Assembly (NCBI GenBank): GCA_016124895.1
Contig: WGMU01000175.1
Span: 1-35,496 of the forward strand
From: a bacterium
GTDB lineage: Bacteria; Planctomycetota; Planctomycetia; Planctomycetales; Planctomycetaceae
Length of the DNA stretch: 35,496 nucleotides
Direction of reading: 5' to 3'
Shown here: positions 15,366-26,065 of the stretch, piece by piece
How the letters are laid out: each line of letters begins with the position of its first letter
Numbering within the stretch: position 1 is the first letter of the stretch
The notes under the pieces: generated by a model
Seen by the model: only the letters and a program-made list of their open reading frames with translations
Database searches by the model: none
Told to the model about the DNA's origin: nothing
Made by a program: the position numbers and the translations under genes

Positions 15366-16748
15366 ATGCTCACACTGACTGGTCGCAGCGAAAAAAACTC
15401 TTCTTTCTGCGATAGAATCTCGCGACGCAACTTCCTGCAGATCGGAGCGCTCGGCGGTGCGGGGCTGACATTGCCCGGCCTGCTGCGCGCGGAAGCGGCG
15501 AATTCTCAGGGCGGGTCGAACAAGTCCGTGATCATGATCTACCTGGTCGGAGGACCTCCGCACCAGGACATGTTCGATTTGAAACCGAACGCTCCAAAAG
15601 AAGTCGCCGGCCCGTGGAAGCCGATTGAGACCACAGTGCCTGGCATGGAAATCTGCGAAGCCTTTCCAAAGCTCGCACAGATGGCCGACCGTTTGGTCAC
15701 AATCCGCTCACTCGTCGGCTCTCAGGCCGGTCACGACGCGATTCAGGTTTTTAACGGCCACAATCCGCGCAAGCCGGCTCCGAGTGGCGGCTGGCCACAG
15801 TTCGGTTCGGCCGTCGCCAAAGTGCAGGGCGCGTCGAGTTCGTCCGCTCCGCCGTTTGTCAGCCTCTGTTACCCCTGCACGCACGGACCGTACAACGAGC
15901 CCGGTCCGGGATTCCTCGGTGCTCCGTACTCTCCATTCCGGCCGATGGGGCCGACGAAGGAGGACATGGTCCTTAACGGAATCACGATCGAGCGGCTGGG
16001 TGACCGCAAAGCTCTGCTCAAAAGCGTCGATCAGTTTCGCCGCGACGTCGACACCAGCAGCATGATGCGCGGTATCGACACCTTCACCGAACAGGCGATG
16101 GGACTGCTGACCTCGTCGAAGCTGGCCGACGCACTCGACCTGTCGAAAGAAGACCCGCGCATTGTCGAGCGGTACGGCACTGGTGACCCGACGAAATTCA
16201 TGGACGGCAACGGCGCGCCGCGTGTCCCGCAAAGCCTGCTGGTCGCGCGGCGTCTGATCGAAGCCGGCGCCCGCGTCGTCACGCTGAACTACTCGAAGTG
16301 GGACTGGCACGGTGGTCTCAATGCCGAGGGACGGGCCAACAACTCGATCTTCCTGCGCGAAGCCGAAGACTTCCCGGTGTTCGATCAGTGCGTCAGTGCG
16401 CTTGTCGAGGACCTGCATCTGCGCGGGCTCGACAAGGACTGCACAGTCATCGTCTGGGGCGAATTCGGCCGCACCCCGATCATCAGCAAACAGGTCGGCC
16501 GCGATCACTGGCCGCGACTGAACTGCGCCTTGATGGCCGGGGGCGGCATGCAGACCGGTCAGGTCATCGGCGCCAGCGACCGTCTGGGCGGTGAAGCGAT
16601 TTCCCGTCCGGTGACGTTCTCCGAGATCTACTCAACTCTGTACCACAATCTCGGCATTGATGCCCGAGCGACGACCATCGGCGATCTCAACGGTCGCCCC
16701 CAGTACCTGCTCGAAGACGACGTCCCGCCACTGCGAGAACTGGTCTGA
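15366..16748 (+). CDS. DUF1501 protein with Tat leader
   Basis: The 460-residue product is a planctomycete DUF1501 protein, related to the alkaline-phosphatase/sulfatase fold. The leader has SRRNFLQIGALGGAGL (residues 19-34), a twin-arginine signal, followed by a cut near AEAAN. The body has MIYLVGGPPHQDMFDLKP near the start, LVTIRSLVG, the central ARVVTLNYSKWDWHGGLN and the closing VIVWGEFGRTPIISKQVGRDHW, the family hallmark. DUF1501 genes often pair with DUF1553 cytochrome-type genes; none is here. The frame is open back to 15267, but the Tat signal fits ATG 15366. It is exported, probably to the periplasm; the substrate is unknown. Confidence 0.88.
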   Translation: MLTLTGRSEKNSSFCDRISRRNFLQIGALGGAGLTLPGLLRAEAANSQGGSNKSVIMIYLVGGPPHQDMFDLKPNAPKEVAGPWKPIETTVPGMEICEAFPKLAQMADRLVTIRSLVGSQAGHDAIQVFNGHNPRKPAPSGGWPQFGSAVAKVQGASSSSAPPFVSLCYPCTHGPYNEPGPGFLGAPYSPFRPMGPTKEDMVLNGITIERLGDRKALLKSVDQFRRDVDTSSMMRGIDTFTEQAMGLLTSSKLADALDLSKEDPRIVERYGTGDPTKFMDGNGAPRVPQSLLVARRLIEAGARVVTLNYSKWDWHGGLNAEGRANNSIFLREAEDFPVFDQCVSALVEDLHLRGLDKDCTVIVWGEFGRTPIISKQVGRDHWPRLNCALMAGGGMQTGQVIGASDRLGGEAISRPVTFSEIYSTLYHNLGIDARATTIGDLNGRPQYLLEDDVPPLRELV

Positions 16749-16833
16749 CCTGAAAAACGCAGGCAGCCCTCGTGACAGCGTCAGTCTCTAACCGGGTCAA
16801 CCGAGGGTTCAACGTGCAGAAGGAACGACTCGC

Positions 16834-17166
16834 ATGGATCTCTCAGTGACAACAACATTTACGATCGAAGGCCACCGGATCGTCGCATACAAGGGTCTCG
16901 TTCGCGGCATTATCGTGCGTGCTCCGACGATTTCGCAGGGGCTGGTCGGCGGGCTGAAGCAGATCGTCGGCGGCAGAATCGGCGCCTACACCCGCATGTG
17001 TGAGCAGGCACGGCAACAGGCGTACGACGACATGCTTCAACATGCTTACGAGCTGGGTGCCAACGCGATCGTTGGCGTGCGCTACGATGCGTCAGAAGTC
17101 GTCAACAGCGCGACCGAAGTCCTGTGCTACGGAACAGCCGTCATCATTGAGCCCGAGGCCGCGTGA
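16834..17166 (+). CDS. YbjQ-family (UPF0145) protein
   Basis: The 110-residue protein has the YbjQ/UPF0145 pattern: a first strand, then GLVRGIIVRAPTISQG, an amphipathic region ending in YTRMCEQARQQAYDDMLQHA, then ANAIVGVRYDASEV and a closing strand with GTAVIIEP. The family forms small oligomeric rings and its job is unknown. The start at 16834 is preceded by AAGGAA at a normal spacing. It stands 85 bases after the DUF1501 gene in the same direction and converges on the DHOD-like gene. Confidence 0.9.
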   Translation: MDLSVTTTFTIEGHRIVAYKGLVRGIIVRAPTISQGLVGGLKQIVGGRIGAYTRMCEQARQQAYDDMLQHAYELGANAIVGVRYDASEVVNSATEVLCYGTAVIIEPEAA

Positions 17167-17208
17167 CTGCGGCTTCAAGCATATCGACGGCAACCGGTGG
17201 AACGGATT

Positions 17209-18516
17209 CTACCGTACTTTGACGGCCTCACAGAGCGACGGCAGATCGCGAATCGTGGGAAGATGATCGCTGCCTGCTGACTGACGAATGTGTTCGAGCC
17301 ACGTGAGGTAGCCACGCTCCGGGTGGAAGTACAGTTCGTGCAGAGCTCGCTGAGTCCGGGTTCCGCGAGACATGACGTATTCGCTCAGCGGAAGCTGGAA
17401 GTACGTGTGGAGCTGGAACGTCGTTGCTCCCAGCAGTGCGTACTCGATCGCCATTTTTCCGCTGCAGATGTTTCCGGTAGCTGACCAGGGAATCGGCTTT
17501 CGACCGGCAGAATTCATCTCGGCAGCAAAGGCGGCCATGACTCGCAGGTTGCGGTCGCTGAGGTCCGGACCGCCGTAGGCGACTCCGCGGTGACCGGCGA
17601 ACTCACGGTCGGGGTCGAACAGGCGGTTGCCATAGACGAAGAAGTCCGCCCGGTCAGCCGGCAGTGCCGCGTGGATCGTGTCCAGAAGTTCGAGCTGAAA
17701 GTCATCCTCGAACATCGCGTTGAATACTTTCAAGCCGACCCTCACAGGCGAATTCGTTCCAGTTGCTGGTGAGACCGCGTTGCGAATCAGTACCGGGACC
17801 CGCTGCAGCCATTCGACAATTCTCGCCCGCGCCGTCGCTCGATCGCTGCCGGCCAGCGTCGGACTGAAGTCCTTTTCGAGCGGCATCGCGGAGAACTGCT
17901 CACCGCCGCCGGAGAGCCACGCGGTCAGCAGAGCCCGCGTCGAAAACTCATATTCGTCGATCCGCCAGTCCACTTCGTCCGGACCGGGCAGATGAAACTT
18001 GCAGGACGGAACGATCAATGTCCCGCTGGGAACCGCCTCAGCCTGCGACTGCCGCACCAGATCGAGATACTCGTCGAACGACTGCCACCAGCCGCGGCCT
18101 TTCCACGTGACCGTCCAGCCAGGCTCGCCGTCCCGCCCGAGGATCGTCTCGACGTCCATCCGAGCTTCGCGCACAGCCCAGGCATCCATCGACTGCAAGC
18201 CGGATTCGTTCTGCGCGATGACCGTTTTGAGAACGACAAACCCCAGCCGCGCGTCGAGATCTTCCTGCACCTGCCGCAGATTCATCGACAACTGCCCGGA
18301 CGCTTTGCCCCACGGATTCCGAACCGGCAAACCCGCGTACTCGGTCGAAACGTCGGCTCCGTATTCTTCGAGCAGATACGCTTCCAGCTTCAACGGCAGC
18401 CCCTGCGTCGCCAGTTTTTCATAGTCCCGCTGTACGCGAGCAAGGAACTCGCGTCCGACATTCGCTTTCCCGGGCAGGCAGCCGCCCGTTCCCGGCGATG
18501 AAACTCGCTGCGTCAT
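17209..18516 (-). CDS. Dihydroorotate-dehydrogenase-like flavoprotein
   Basis: The 435-residue protein looks like a TIM-barrel flavoenzyme of the dihydroorotate dehydrogenase/PreA group. Visible pieces are the early NPWGKASGQLSMN followed by GFVVLKTVI (the FMN-binding ASG...KT part of the family), LSDRNLRVMAAFAAEM and, near the end, the phosphate-binding SATGNICSGKMAIEYALLGATTFQLHT. It is about 100 residues longer than ordinary PyrD, with extra N-terminal and mid-domain sequence. A pyrimidine role is not shown; it may act on another substrate. The start at 18516 has GGAGA 6 bases upstream. It stands alone. Confidence 0.7.
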   Translation of the reverse strand: MTQRVSSPGTGGCLPGKANVGREFLARVQRDYEKLATQGLPLKLEAYLLEEYGADVSTEYAGLPVRNPWGKASGQLSMNLRQVQEDLDARLGFVVLKTVIAQNESGLQSMDAWAVREARMDVETILGRDGEPGWTVTWKGRGWWQSFDEYLDLVRQSQAEAVPSGTLIVPSCKFHLPGPDEVDWRIDEYEFSTRALLTAWLSGGGEQFSAMPLEKDFSPTLAGSDRATARARIVEWLQRVPVLIRNAVSPATGTNSPVRVGLKVFNAMFEDDFQLELLDTIHAALPADRADFFVYGNRLFDPDREFAGHRGVAYGGPDLSDRNLRVMAAFAAEMNSAGRKPIPWSATGNICSGKMAIEYALLGATTFQLHTYFQLPLSEYVMSRGTRTQRALHELYFHPERGYLTWLEHIRQSAGSDHLPTIRDLPSLCEAVKVR

Positions 18517-18720
18517 TGAAGTCTCCGGCCCGTACTTTTCCGGGATCAGGGTTGTCCCCTGCGTTTCTGCTCACAGAATAGCGGTCACTGCTCGATTGCC
18601 CCACGGGATGCACAGTCCTGGCGGACTGTCGAGAATCCCCATTCGACAAGCGTGCCACTGCGAGTCCACGAACGATCCTCAGGGGTACTCCGTCACGACA
18701 GCCTTTTCAGGAACTCAGCC

Positions 18721-20190
18721 ATGACTGCTGTCCAGCCTCTTCTGCACTCCGTCGCAGCAATGCTCGCTACATTTGTTGCTGCCAGTTCGACCGCCATCGG
18801 AGCAGACTCGATCATCGATAGTGCCGACGTCTCGAAACCTGCTGCTGGCGAATGGTCGCGCTCAAACGGCGAACTGGCCACAAATGCCGCTGCCGGATCT
18901 CGAATCGCCCTGCCCATCCGACCCGATGGCGAGTATGACTTTCGAGTCAGCTTCACGCGCCGCACTGGAGTCCACTCGATCGCCCTGATCTTTGTGGCCG
19001 GCAGCGGCCAGGCAACGTTTGAAATCGACGCCTGGGGCCAACACCTCGCCGGCATTCAAAACGTCGACAGCCGATCGCTGCGCGAGAATTCGACGCGTTC
19101 CGGGAACCACACACTGCAGAACGGCCGCCGCTACACCGCCGAAGTCCGCGTGCGCAAAGATCGAGTCGAGGGCTATCTCGACGGCCGACTGATCTCGACG
19201 TACCGCGGCGATGGCAGTGACCTGTCGATGCTCGGCTCATGGCAGATTCCCGATCGTACGGCCCTGGGCATTGGAGCGTGGGACGCGGAAGCCATCTTTC
19301 ACGCGATCGAAGTGACTCGTCCCGGCAGTGACACGCCGCTGCCACTGGCCGTTGCATCAGCCGCCTCGCGTCCAGTTCCGGCAACGACTCAGCAGCCAAC
19401 GACGCCTCCCCGTTCGACAACCTCGCCCCGCCGGACAACAGCCACAACTCCTCGTCCCAGAACAACACCAGGTAGCTCACCGGCTCAAAACAACGGCGGT
19501 AATACGGGCAACGGTCGTCGAGTCCTCATCGTCATCGCGAATCAGGACTTCTTTTACCGTGAGTACGCAGACCCGCGCGAAGAACTCGAACGAGCCGGCT
19601 TTACGGTCGAAGTCGCCGCCGGCAGCAAGCAGACCTGCCATCCTCACTCAAACTCTGGTGAGGGCAGCGATGGCGGAGCCGTCAATCCAGACCTGGCCCT
19701 CGCCGACGTCGACCCGTCCCGGTACGAGGCCATCCTGTTCAGCGGCGGCTGGGGCTCGTCGATGTATCAGTACGCGTTTACCGGCTCGTACGCCAATCAG
19801 GCTTACAACGGCGATCGCGCGACGAAGGAAGCTGCAAACCGCCTGATCAACGAATTCGTCGCCGCCGACAAACGCGTCGCCGCGCTGTGCCACGGCGTAT
19901 CAATTCTCGCGTGGTCGCGGGTCAACGGGCGCAGTCTGCTGGCGGGTAAACGAGCCACCGGCCCGACCCGCCAGGGTCCCGCCGGCATCTACAACGGCCG
20001 CCGCGACCAGCCTTCGTCCCGTTGGAACTCCGAAGCCAATGGAGCCCGCATGGTCCCGCCGAACTCAGTCGGCGACCCGCGGACCGCCGCCGACGACATC
20101 GTCATCGACGGCAAAATCCTCACTGGTCAGGACGACATCTCCGCAAGAGAAATGGGTCGCCAGCTCGCTGCGGCACTGAAGCGACGTTGA
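18721..20190 (+). CDS. Exported fusion: LamG-like domain, Pro/Thr linker, DJ-1/PfpI domain
   Basis: The 489-residue product begins with a signal peptide ([22 protein letters not shown]). Residues about 30-200 form a concanavalin-like domain ([43 protein letters not shown]). A linker of about 60 residues rich in Thr, Pro, Arg and Ser follows. From residue about 270 comes a DJ-1/PfpI class I amidotransferase-like domain: [31 protein letters not shown] and the nucleophile elbow [12 protein letters not shown] with the reactive-type cysteine. PfpI-like proteins act as glyoxalases, chaperones or proteases in different families, mostly in the cytosol; export with a LamG domain is unusual. The open frame extends back to 18652, but ATG 18721 fits the signal peptide. 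Confidence 0.8.
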   Translation: MTAVQPLLHSVAAMLATFVAASSTAIGADSIIDSADVSKPAAGEWSRSNGELATNAAAGSRIALPIRPDGEYDFRVSFTRRTGVHSIALIFVAGSGQATFEIDAWGQHLAGIQNVDSRSLRENSTRSGNHTLQNGRRYTAEVRVRKDRVEGYLDGRLISTYRGDGSDLSMLGSWQIPDRTALGIGAWDAEAIFHAIEVTRPGSDTPLPLAVASAASRPVPATTQQPTTPPRSTTSPRRTTATTPRPRTTPGSSPAQNNGGNTGNGRRVLIVIANQDFFYREYADPREELERAGFTVEVAAGSKQTCHPHSNSGEGSDGGAVNPDLALADVDPSRYEAILFSGGWGSSMYQYAFTGSYANQAYNGDRATKEAANRLINEFVAADKRVAALCHGVSILAWSRVNGRSLLAGKRATGPTRQGPAGIYNGRRDQPSSRWNSEANGARMVPPNSVGDPRTAADDIVIDGKILTGQDDISAREMGRQLAAALKRR

Positions 20191-20331
20191 CAACTGACCG
20201 CCCCCGTGCCGGACGGTCGATCTGAGTTGCACATTGTGTTCTGTTCGGAGCCAGCACGCTTTCGAGATTGCTCCGAGTGAGTAATCCTTCACTCGCGAAC
20301 TCAATTCTGTCCTCTCGCCTGGAGACGCGTG

Positions 20332-21708
<1,377 letters not shown>

Positions 21709-21779
21709 CGTGTCGCGCAGGACCGAATTCTCGGCAGGACGGACTTCCATCCGCTTCTATTTGCCCTGCCATGCTCTTC

Positions 21780-21868
21780 AGATTGGGTGGCTGGGGCTGG
21801 ACTGAGCCTGCGAAGGAAGCCCCGGGGTTTCGCTCGTACCTCGCTCCAACCCCGGCCACCCCGAATCT
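21780..21868. repeat. Long imperfect inverted repeat between convergent genes
   Basis: AGATTGGGTGGCTGGGG (21780-21796) pairs with CCCCGGCCACCCCGAATCT (21850-21868) with a few mismatches or bulges. The centre holds a second palindrome, CCCCGGGG (about 21820-21827). It fills the gap between the ceramidase-like gene and the second DUF1501 gene, which converge. A bidirectional terminator is the plainest role; a dispersed planctomycete repeat is the alternative. Confidence 0.55.
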
Positions 21869-21892
21869 GAAAACTGACAGGCACTACCAAAG

Positions 21893-23242
21893 TCACGCCA
21901 GCAGTTCGTCGATCGGCTTGCCGATGATCAGCGGCCGCGGGCGGTCCGTCTGATCGTACAGAACGGTCTCCTGATCAACGCCCAGCAGGTGATACAGCGT
22001 CGCGGCGAAATCAGCCTGATTGCGAGGCGACTCGGCCGGATACGCGGCAGCATTGTCGGACGTTCCGAAAACCGTCCCGACTGACGTTCCGGCTCCGCAC
22101 AGGGCGAGCGAGTAAACCCAGGGCCAGTGATCGCGGCCCGAGTTCTTATTGATCGTCGGCGTCCGGCCGAACTCAGCGTTGACGACGACCAGCGTATCTT
22201 CCAGCAGACCGCGCTGGTCGAGGTCCGTGACCAGCCCGTGCAGCGCCGCGTCAAGAGTCGGGGCCAGGTCCTGCTTCATCCTGCGGAAGTTCTGGCTGTG
22301 CGTATCCCACGAGCCGCTCGGCGTGTGGCAGTAACTGACATTGACGACCGGGACACCGGCTTCGATCAGCCGTCGAGCCAGCACGCAACGCTGACCGAAC
22401 TCCGTCCAGCCGTATGACTGTCGCAGCTCCATTGGCTCGGACGCGAGGTCGAATGCCGATCGCGTTGCTGGTGAACTCAGCAGCGAAAACGCTCGCTGGT
22501 AGAACTGGTCGAGATCGGCAGCCGAAGCAAAATCATCAATCGACCTTCGCTGTTCATCAATCTGCCGCAACAGAGACTGACGATGACCGATGCGCGTTGA
22601 GGTCAGCTCGTCCGCCGGCTGCACCGCTTCAATTCGGACATCCTCATCGAGCAGCTTCTGATCGACGGGAAAGTGCGCGTGCCGGGCTCCGAGAAATCCG
22701 GGAAGCTGGCCGTGCAGTGTGGTGCCATTGCTGCGCCGCATCAGCGGGCCGATCCGCACCCAGCCGGGAAGCTGATTCTGCGACGGCCGCACCGCATCGA
22801 CCACGGCTCCGAACGGCGGGTAATCTGAGACCGACGGCGGAAAGTCGGTCTGCGGTGTTCCCGGCGGATGCTGATGGCCCGTGTTGGCCGGAAGGCTGGC
22901 CGTCACGTGATTCGGGTTCGAGTGCGACATCGAACGGATGATCGCCATCCGGTGAGCCAGCGTCGCGCACTGCGGCAGCAGTTCGGAAAACTGGATGCCC
23001 GGCAGCGAGGTCGAGATCGCTCCGAACGCACCCTTCACGGCCGATGGTCCATTCGGGTTTGGATCGAACGTCTCCTGCTGCGGATGACCGCCGTGCAGAT
23101 AGAGCACGATCATCCGTTTCGCCCGCCCGAACGAGCCATTTCCGGACGCGGCCAGCGTCCGATTCCGCAGCAGCTCCGACAACGACAGCCCGAACAGACC
23201 GCCGAGTTTGATCGCAAACCGCCGCGAAAACCGCTGCTGCAT
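21893..23242 (-). CDS. DUF1501 protein, second copy
   Basis: The 449-residue product is a DUF1501 protein of the alkaline-phosphatase/sulfatase-like fold. A twin-arginine-like leader (SRRFAIKLGGLFGLSLSELL, residues 6-25) is near the start. The body has MIVLYLHGGHPQQETFDP, MAIIRSMSHSNPNH, PVVNVSYCHTPSGSWDTHS and VVVNAEFGRTPTINKNSGRDHW, the family hallmark. It differs clearly from the copy at 15366, so it is a paralogue, not a recent duplicate. The frame is open further up to 23407, but that part reads through a hairpin repeat at 23255-23293; ATG 23242 fits the leader. It is divergent from the secreted protein gene at 23500. Confidence 0.85.
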   Translation of the reverse strand: MQQRFSRRFAIKLGGLFGLSLSELLRNRTLAASGNGSFGRAKRMIVLYLHGGHPQQETFDPNPNGPSAVKGAFGAISTSLPGIQFSELLPQCATLAHRMAIIRSMSHSNPNHVTASLPANTGHQHPPGTPQTDFPPSVSDYPPFGAVVDAVRPSQNQLPGWVRIGPLMRRSNGTTLHGQLPGFLGARHAHFPVDQKLLDEDVRIEAVQPADELTSTRIGHRQSLLRQIDEQRRSIDDFASAADLDQFYQRAFSLLSSPATRSAFDLASEPMELRQSYGWTEFGQRCVLARRLIEAGVPVVNVSYCHTPSGSWDTHSQNFRRMKQDLAPTLDAALHGLVTDLDQRGLLEDTLVVVNAEFGRTPTINKNSGRDHWPWVYSLALCGAGTSVGTVFGTSDNAAAYPAESPRNQADFAATLYHLLGVDQETVLYDQTDRPRPLIIGKPIDELLA

Positions 23243-23254
23243 CGCTTCGCCTCG

Positions 23255-23293
23255 AAAAGTAGCCATCTCGCTCCGCCGAGATGAGCCGCCGTG
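23255..23293 (-). repeat. Dispersed hairpin repeat, copy 1
   Basis: Read on the minus strand this is CGGCGGCTCATCTCGGCGG followed by AGCGAGATGGCTACTTTT. CATCTCG and CGAGATG form a 7-bp stem with a 6-base loop. It lies 13 bases before the ATG of the second DUF1501 gene, in its leader. A second copy (33866-33903) differs at about three positions over 38, and a third, more divergent one lies inverted at 33747-33780. Confidence 0.7.
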
Positions 23294-23499
23294 TCCCAGA
23301 TATTTCCTCGAAGTCTCCTTGCAGGCTACCCGGTTACCGGTCACTCTGAAAACAGAGAACTGGCGCGGTCGAACTATGACCTGTCGCCGGTGTTGCATTA
23401 ATGGCACGAGCCACTTGCGAGCAGCCGCGCTGCCGATGGCGGCGGCTCACAGAGTTTCGCTCGATCATAGTCGACTCAACCTCTCTGCACGGCAGAACA

Positions 23500-24545
23500 A
23501 TGACTCGAATTGCGACCTGCTGCATTTCCGGCTGTTTTGTATCTGTAGTTCTGCTGATCGGGGCCACCGAGGCCTGGAGTACCGACATCGAGTGGAAATC
23601 CCGTAACGATTGGCGACGTTGCTATATCGATGACGTATTGAAGTATTCGTTCAATGCGAAGTCAGGGACAGTCAAGCAGTACGATGTGAAGTCAAAGAAA
23701 TGGACCACGTTGACTCCACTGAAGACGCCGCGGACTGTTTCCGACAAAATGAAAGACTACGGGTTGATTCCTCTTATGGATTCGCCATCCAGCAAAGGCT
23801 GGCGACGCGCGTGGATCGACGGAACCTACTGGTCATTTCACGAGACCACCGGAAAAGTCAAACGCCGCACGAAATCTTCGTCGGGAAAGTACCGCTTCGA
23901 GACCGTGTCTTCTGACAGAATTCCGCCTGTGCTGCGTACCGCAATGTGCATGGTCGGGGCCGGAGAGAACAGGGCGTCGGCACAAGCTCGGACATCTGGC
24001 AGTTCGCCGGTCTTCGCACCCGACGTTGTACAACGGCATCGCGTAATTGGAGGCGAGTCGCCCGCAACAACGCTGAATTTTCTGAAGGAAAAGTGCAATC
24101 GCCGGTATGTTTACCGGACGCGGACGGGCAAGGATGACCTGTATGCCAGCCAGTCCATAAGTTACCGCGATGGCGAACTGATTATTCGCACGACCGGTTA
24201 CGGTCAGCCGCCAGAGGCGTTCTATGTTCCGTTGAACCGCATGAACCCAACGAATATCGAATACGATTACACGCCGGACTCGCGACGTCTCATTCAGAAA
24301 GGCGGCCTTTTCGCGAAAGAGAAATGGGAATGCAACAGCGGTTACCACAGTCTGCGACTGAATCCTCTCAAAGATGAGCCAGTAATTCGCCGTATTCAGG
24401 GAACCAAAAATTCACCTCGGAGTATGTCGTCCTGATCTTCGCGGATAAACGGACGGCGCAACTGGCGGGTTCGGCTCTCGCACAATTCATCAGACTTCAC
24501 GGCGGCAAAGGAGAAGCTTTTGTTCCAGCGAGGATCCGCGACTGA
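23500..24545 (+). pseudogene. Secreted protein of unknown function with a frameshift at an A-run
   Basis: The product starts with a signal peptide (MTRIATCCISGCFVSVVLLIG). The mature part has two imperfect copies of one unit, DWRRCYIDDVLKYSFNAKSG and GWRRAWIDGTYWSFHETTGK, then a mid-region with conserved-looking cysteines. The first frame stops at 24433-24435 after an unlikely tail (KNSPRSMSS). At the AAAAA run (24406-24410) the reading moves to another frame, which continues as EYVVLIFADKRTAQLAGSALAQFIRL and ends at TGA 24543-24545. A one-base loss in the run, or a base-calling error, explains it. The new stop lies in the loop of a hairpin, as at another gene end in this window. I do not recognise the family. 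Confidence 0.65.
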
Positions 24546-24560
24546 ATCGCGATCCTTCGC
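24528..24560. terminator. Hairpin around the stop of the frameshifted gene
   Basis: GCGAGGATC-C-GCGA pairs with TCGC-GATCCT-T-CGC, a 13-bp stem with two single-base bulges and a 5-base loop. The loop holds the TGA at 24543-24545. The gene on the other side (24712, minus) converges on it. This placement supports 24545, not 24435, as the original gene end. Confidence 0.5.
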
Positions 24561-24711
24561 ATTATTGGAATGCTGATGCCTCGGTCGGCAAAGTGGCACC
24601 CGCAGAGGCACCTACCTTGTGCAGTGAATGTTTCAGCGGTGCTCGTACTTGGAAGTGGCAGATTTTCGGTCGTTCGGCTTATCTCGCGGAACGCAATGGC
24701 TCCTTTACAGT

Positions 24712-25392
24712 TCAGCGTCGGAAACGTTCGCCATCCGGGTGCTGGGGGCTAACGACCCAGGGATCTCCGTGGTCGTGGTAGCCGCCGCGTTCCCAGAAGC
24801 CGGGTACGTTTTCGGCGGTCAGCTCGATCGCCTTGAGCCACTTGGCGCTTTTCCACGCGTACAGCTTCGGGACGATCAGACGCAGCGGGCCGCCGTGGTC
24901 GGCGTCGATGGGTTCGCCGTCGTGGCGGTCGGCGACGAGGACGTCGGCATCATCGAGGTCCGCCAGCGGCAGGTTCGTCGTCCAGCCGAAGTCGTAGCCT
25001 TCGGCGACAACGAACTTCGCTTCGGGAAGCAGTTCGGCCTTCTCCAGCAGCGTTTTGATCGAGACGCCTTCCCACAGATTGCCGAGCCGTGACCACGTCG
25101 TCACGCAGTGAAAATCGGCGAAGACCTTGACCCGCGGCAGTTGCTGAAACTCGTCCCACGTGACCTTGAACGGGTTCTTCACCAGGCCGCGGACCTCGAA
25201 CGTCCAATCGGCCAGTGAGACGCGCGGTACCGTCGACGCGTGCAGAACCGGCCACTTGCGAGTTCGCGTCTGACCGGGCGGAATGCGGTTCTCACGGTGA
25301 GTGTCTTCACTGATGATGACGTCGTCCGGCTGGCCGTTGGGACCGGGCGGAGCGCCAGGCTGGTATTTGGGATCGTCAGGGCCAGTCAGCAT
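24712..25392 (-). CDS. YuiH/sulfite-oxidase-like molybdopterin oxidoreductase
   Basis: The 226-residue product has the sulfite-oxidase-type molybdopterin fold seen in the short YuiH/YedY group. It starts with a Pro/Gly-rich segment, then TFEVRGLVKNPFKVTWDEF, the molybdenum-ligand cysteine in DFHCVTTWSRLGNLWEGV, a GYDFGWTTNLPLADL core and GGPLRLIVPKLYAWKSAKWL before a closing FWERGGYHDHGDPW. No signal peptide is seen from ATG 25392; the frame is open further up to 25524 but that part is not family-like. These enzymes are generally cytosolic or exported oxidoreductases of unknown substrate. It is the second molybdenum enzyme in the window. Confidence 0.85.
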   Translation of the reverse strand: MLTGPDDPKYQPGAPPGPNGQPDDVIISEDTHRENRIPPGQTRTRKWPVLHASTVPRVSLADWTFEVRGLVKNPFKVTWDEFQQLPRVKVFADFHCVTTWSRLGNLWEGVSIKTLLEKAELLPEAKFVVAEGYDFGWTTNLPLADLDDADVLVADRHDGEPIDADHGGPLRLIVPKLYAWKSAKWLKAIELTAENVPGFWERGGYHDHGDPWVVSPQHPDGERFRR

Positions 25393-25624
25393 GAGAGGCT
25401 GCCTCGAAAGTCTGACATCGAACCGGCTGGAGCAAGCGGCGTGCAGCCGTGGGAATGACCAGACAGATTCCCCGTGTCGTTGCTCCGCGTCAAGCCGCTG
25501 ACTGCGGCAACGGGCCAGGCTCAATCAGCCAACGCGCGAGCAGGAGGTCAATGGCGCGGGCGCAACCCTGCTGCAGGTTGCCGGCCGCCAGCGTCGTGCC
25601 TTCTCAAGCTGCTCCCTGCTGACG

Positions 25625-26065
25625 CTACTCGACCGCGCGGGCAAGCTGCCGTTCTCGAGCTTCCTGCATTCGCGACAACGCCTCGAAGAGTTCCCGCACG
25701 CGCGGGACGGACGACTCGCCGGCCAGTTCGTCATACAGGCGAATCAGTTGAGTGTCGACCTGAAGCGCGGCGGCGAGAATTTCATCTTCCGTCATCCCCT
25801 GCTTCAGGTCGAGACGCTGCAGAATGCCGTTCAGCGATTCCTCAGCTCCAAACTGCAGCCAGGTATTCAGCAGGCACATGTCCGCGTTTTCCTCGAACTC
25901 TTCGATCCCTGTACCAAGCTGTCCTTCGTGGATCGCGATGTACTGCAGCAGGTACGGCAGCCGCTCACCCTGCACATTCTTCTGTGCCTGTCTGAAGCGA
26001 CTCGCCAGCTCGTGATAGAACCTCTGGATGGAACTCAGAATGTCTCGAACCTGGACGGATGGCAT
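25625..26065 (-). CDS. Ferritin-like helical protein (146 aa), predicted
   Basis: The protein is all-helical and has the look of a ferritin/rubrerythrin-like bundle: an early helix with RFYHELASRFRQA, then LPYLLQYIAIHEGQL (E/H pattern), a middle helix with TEDEILAAALQVD, and a last pair with RLYDELAGESSVPRVRELFEALSRM. Iron ligands are not proved; E and H residues sit where the family has them in two of the helices. The start at 26065 has AGGAGA 7 bases upstream; a longer frame from 26089 would overlap that site. It follows the Lon-like gene after about 210 bases that include a terminator-like hairpin. A stress role alongside hsp20-lon is an inference from position. Confidence 0.6.
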   Translation of the reverse strand: MPSVQVRDILSSIQRFYHELASRFRQAQKNVQGERLPYLLQYIAIHEGQLGTGIEEFEENADMCLLNTWLQFGAEESLNGILQRLDLKQGMTEDEILAAALQVDTQLIRLYDELAGESSVPRVRELFEALSRMQEARERQLARAVE

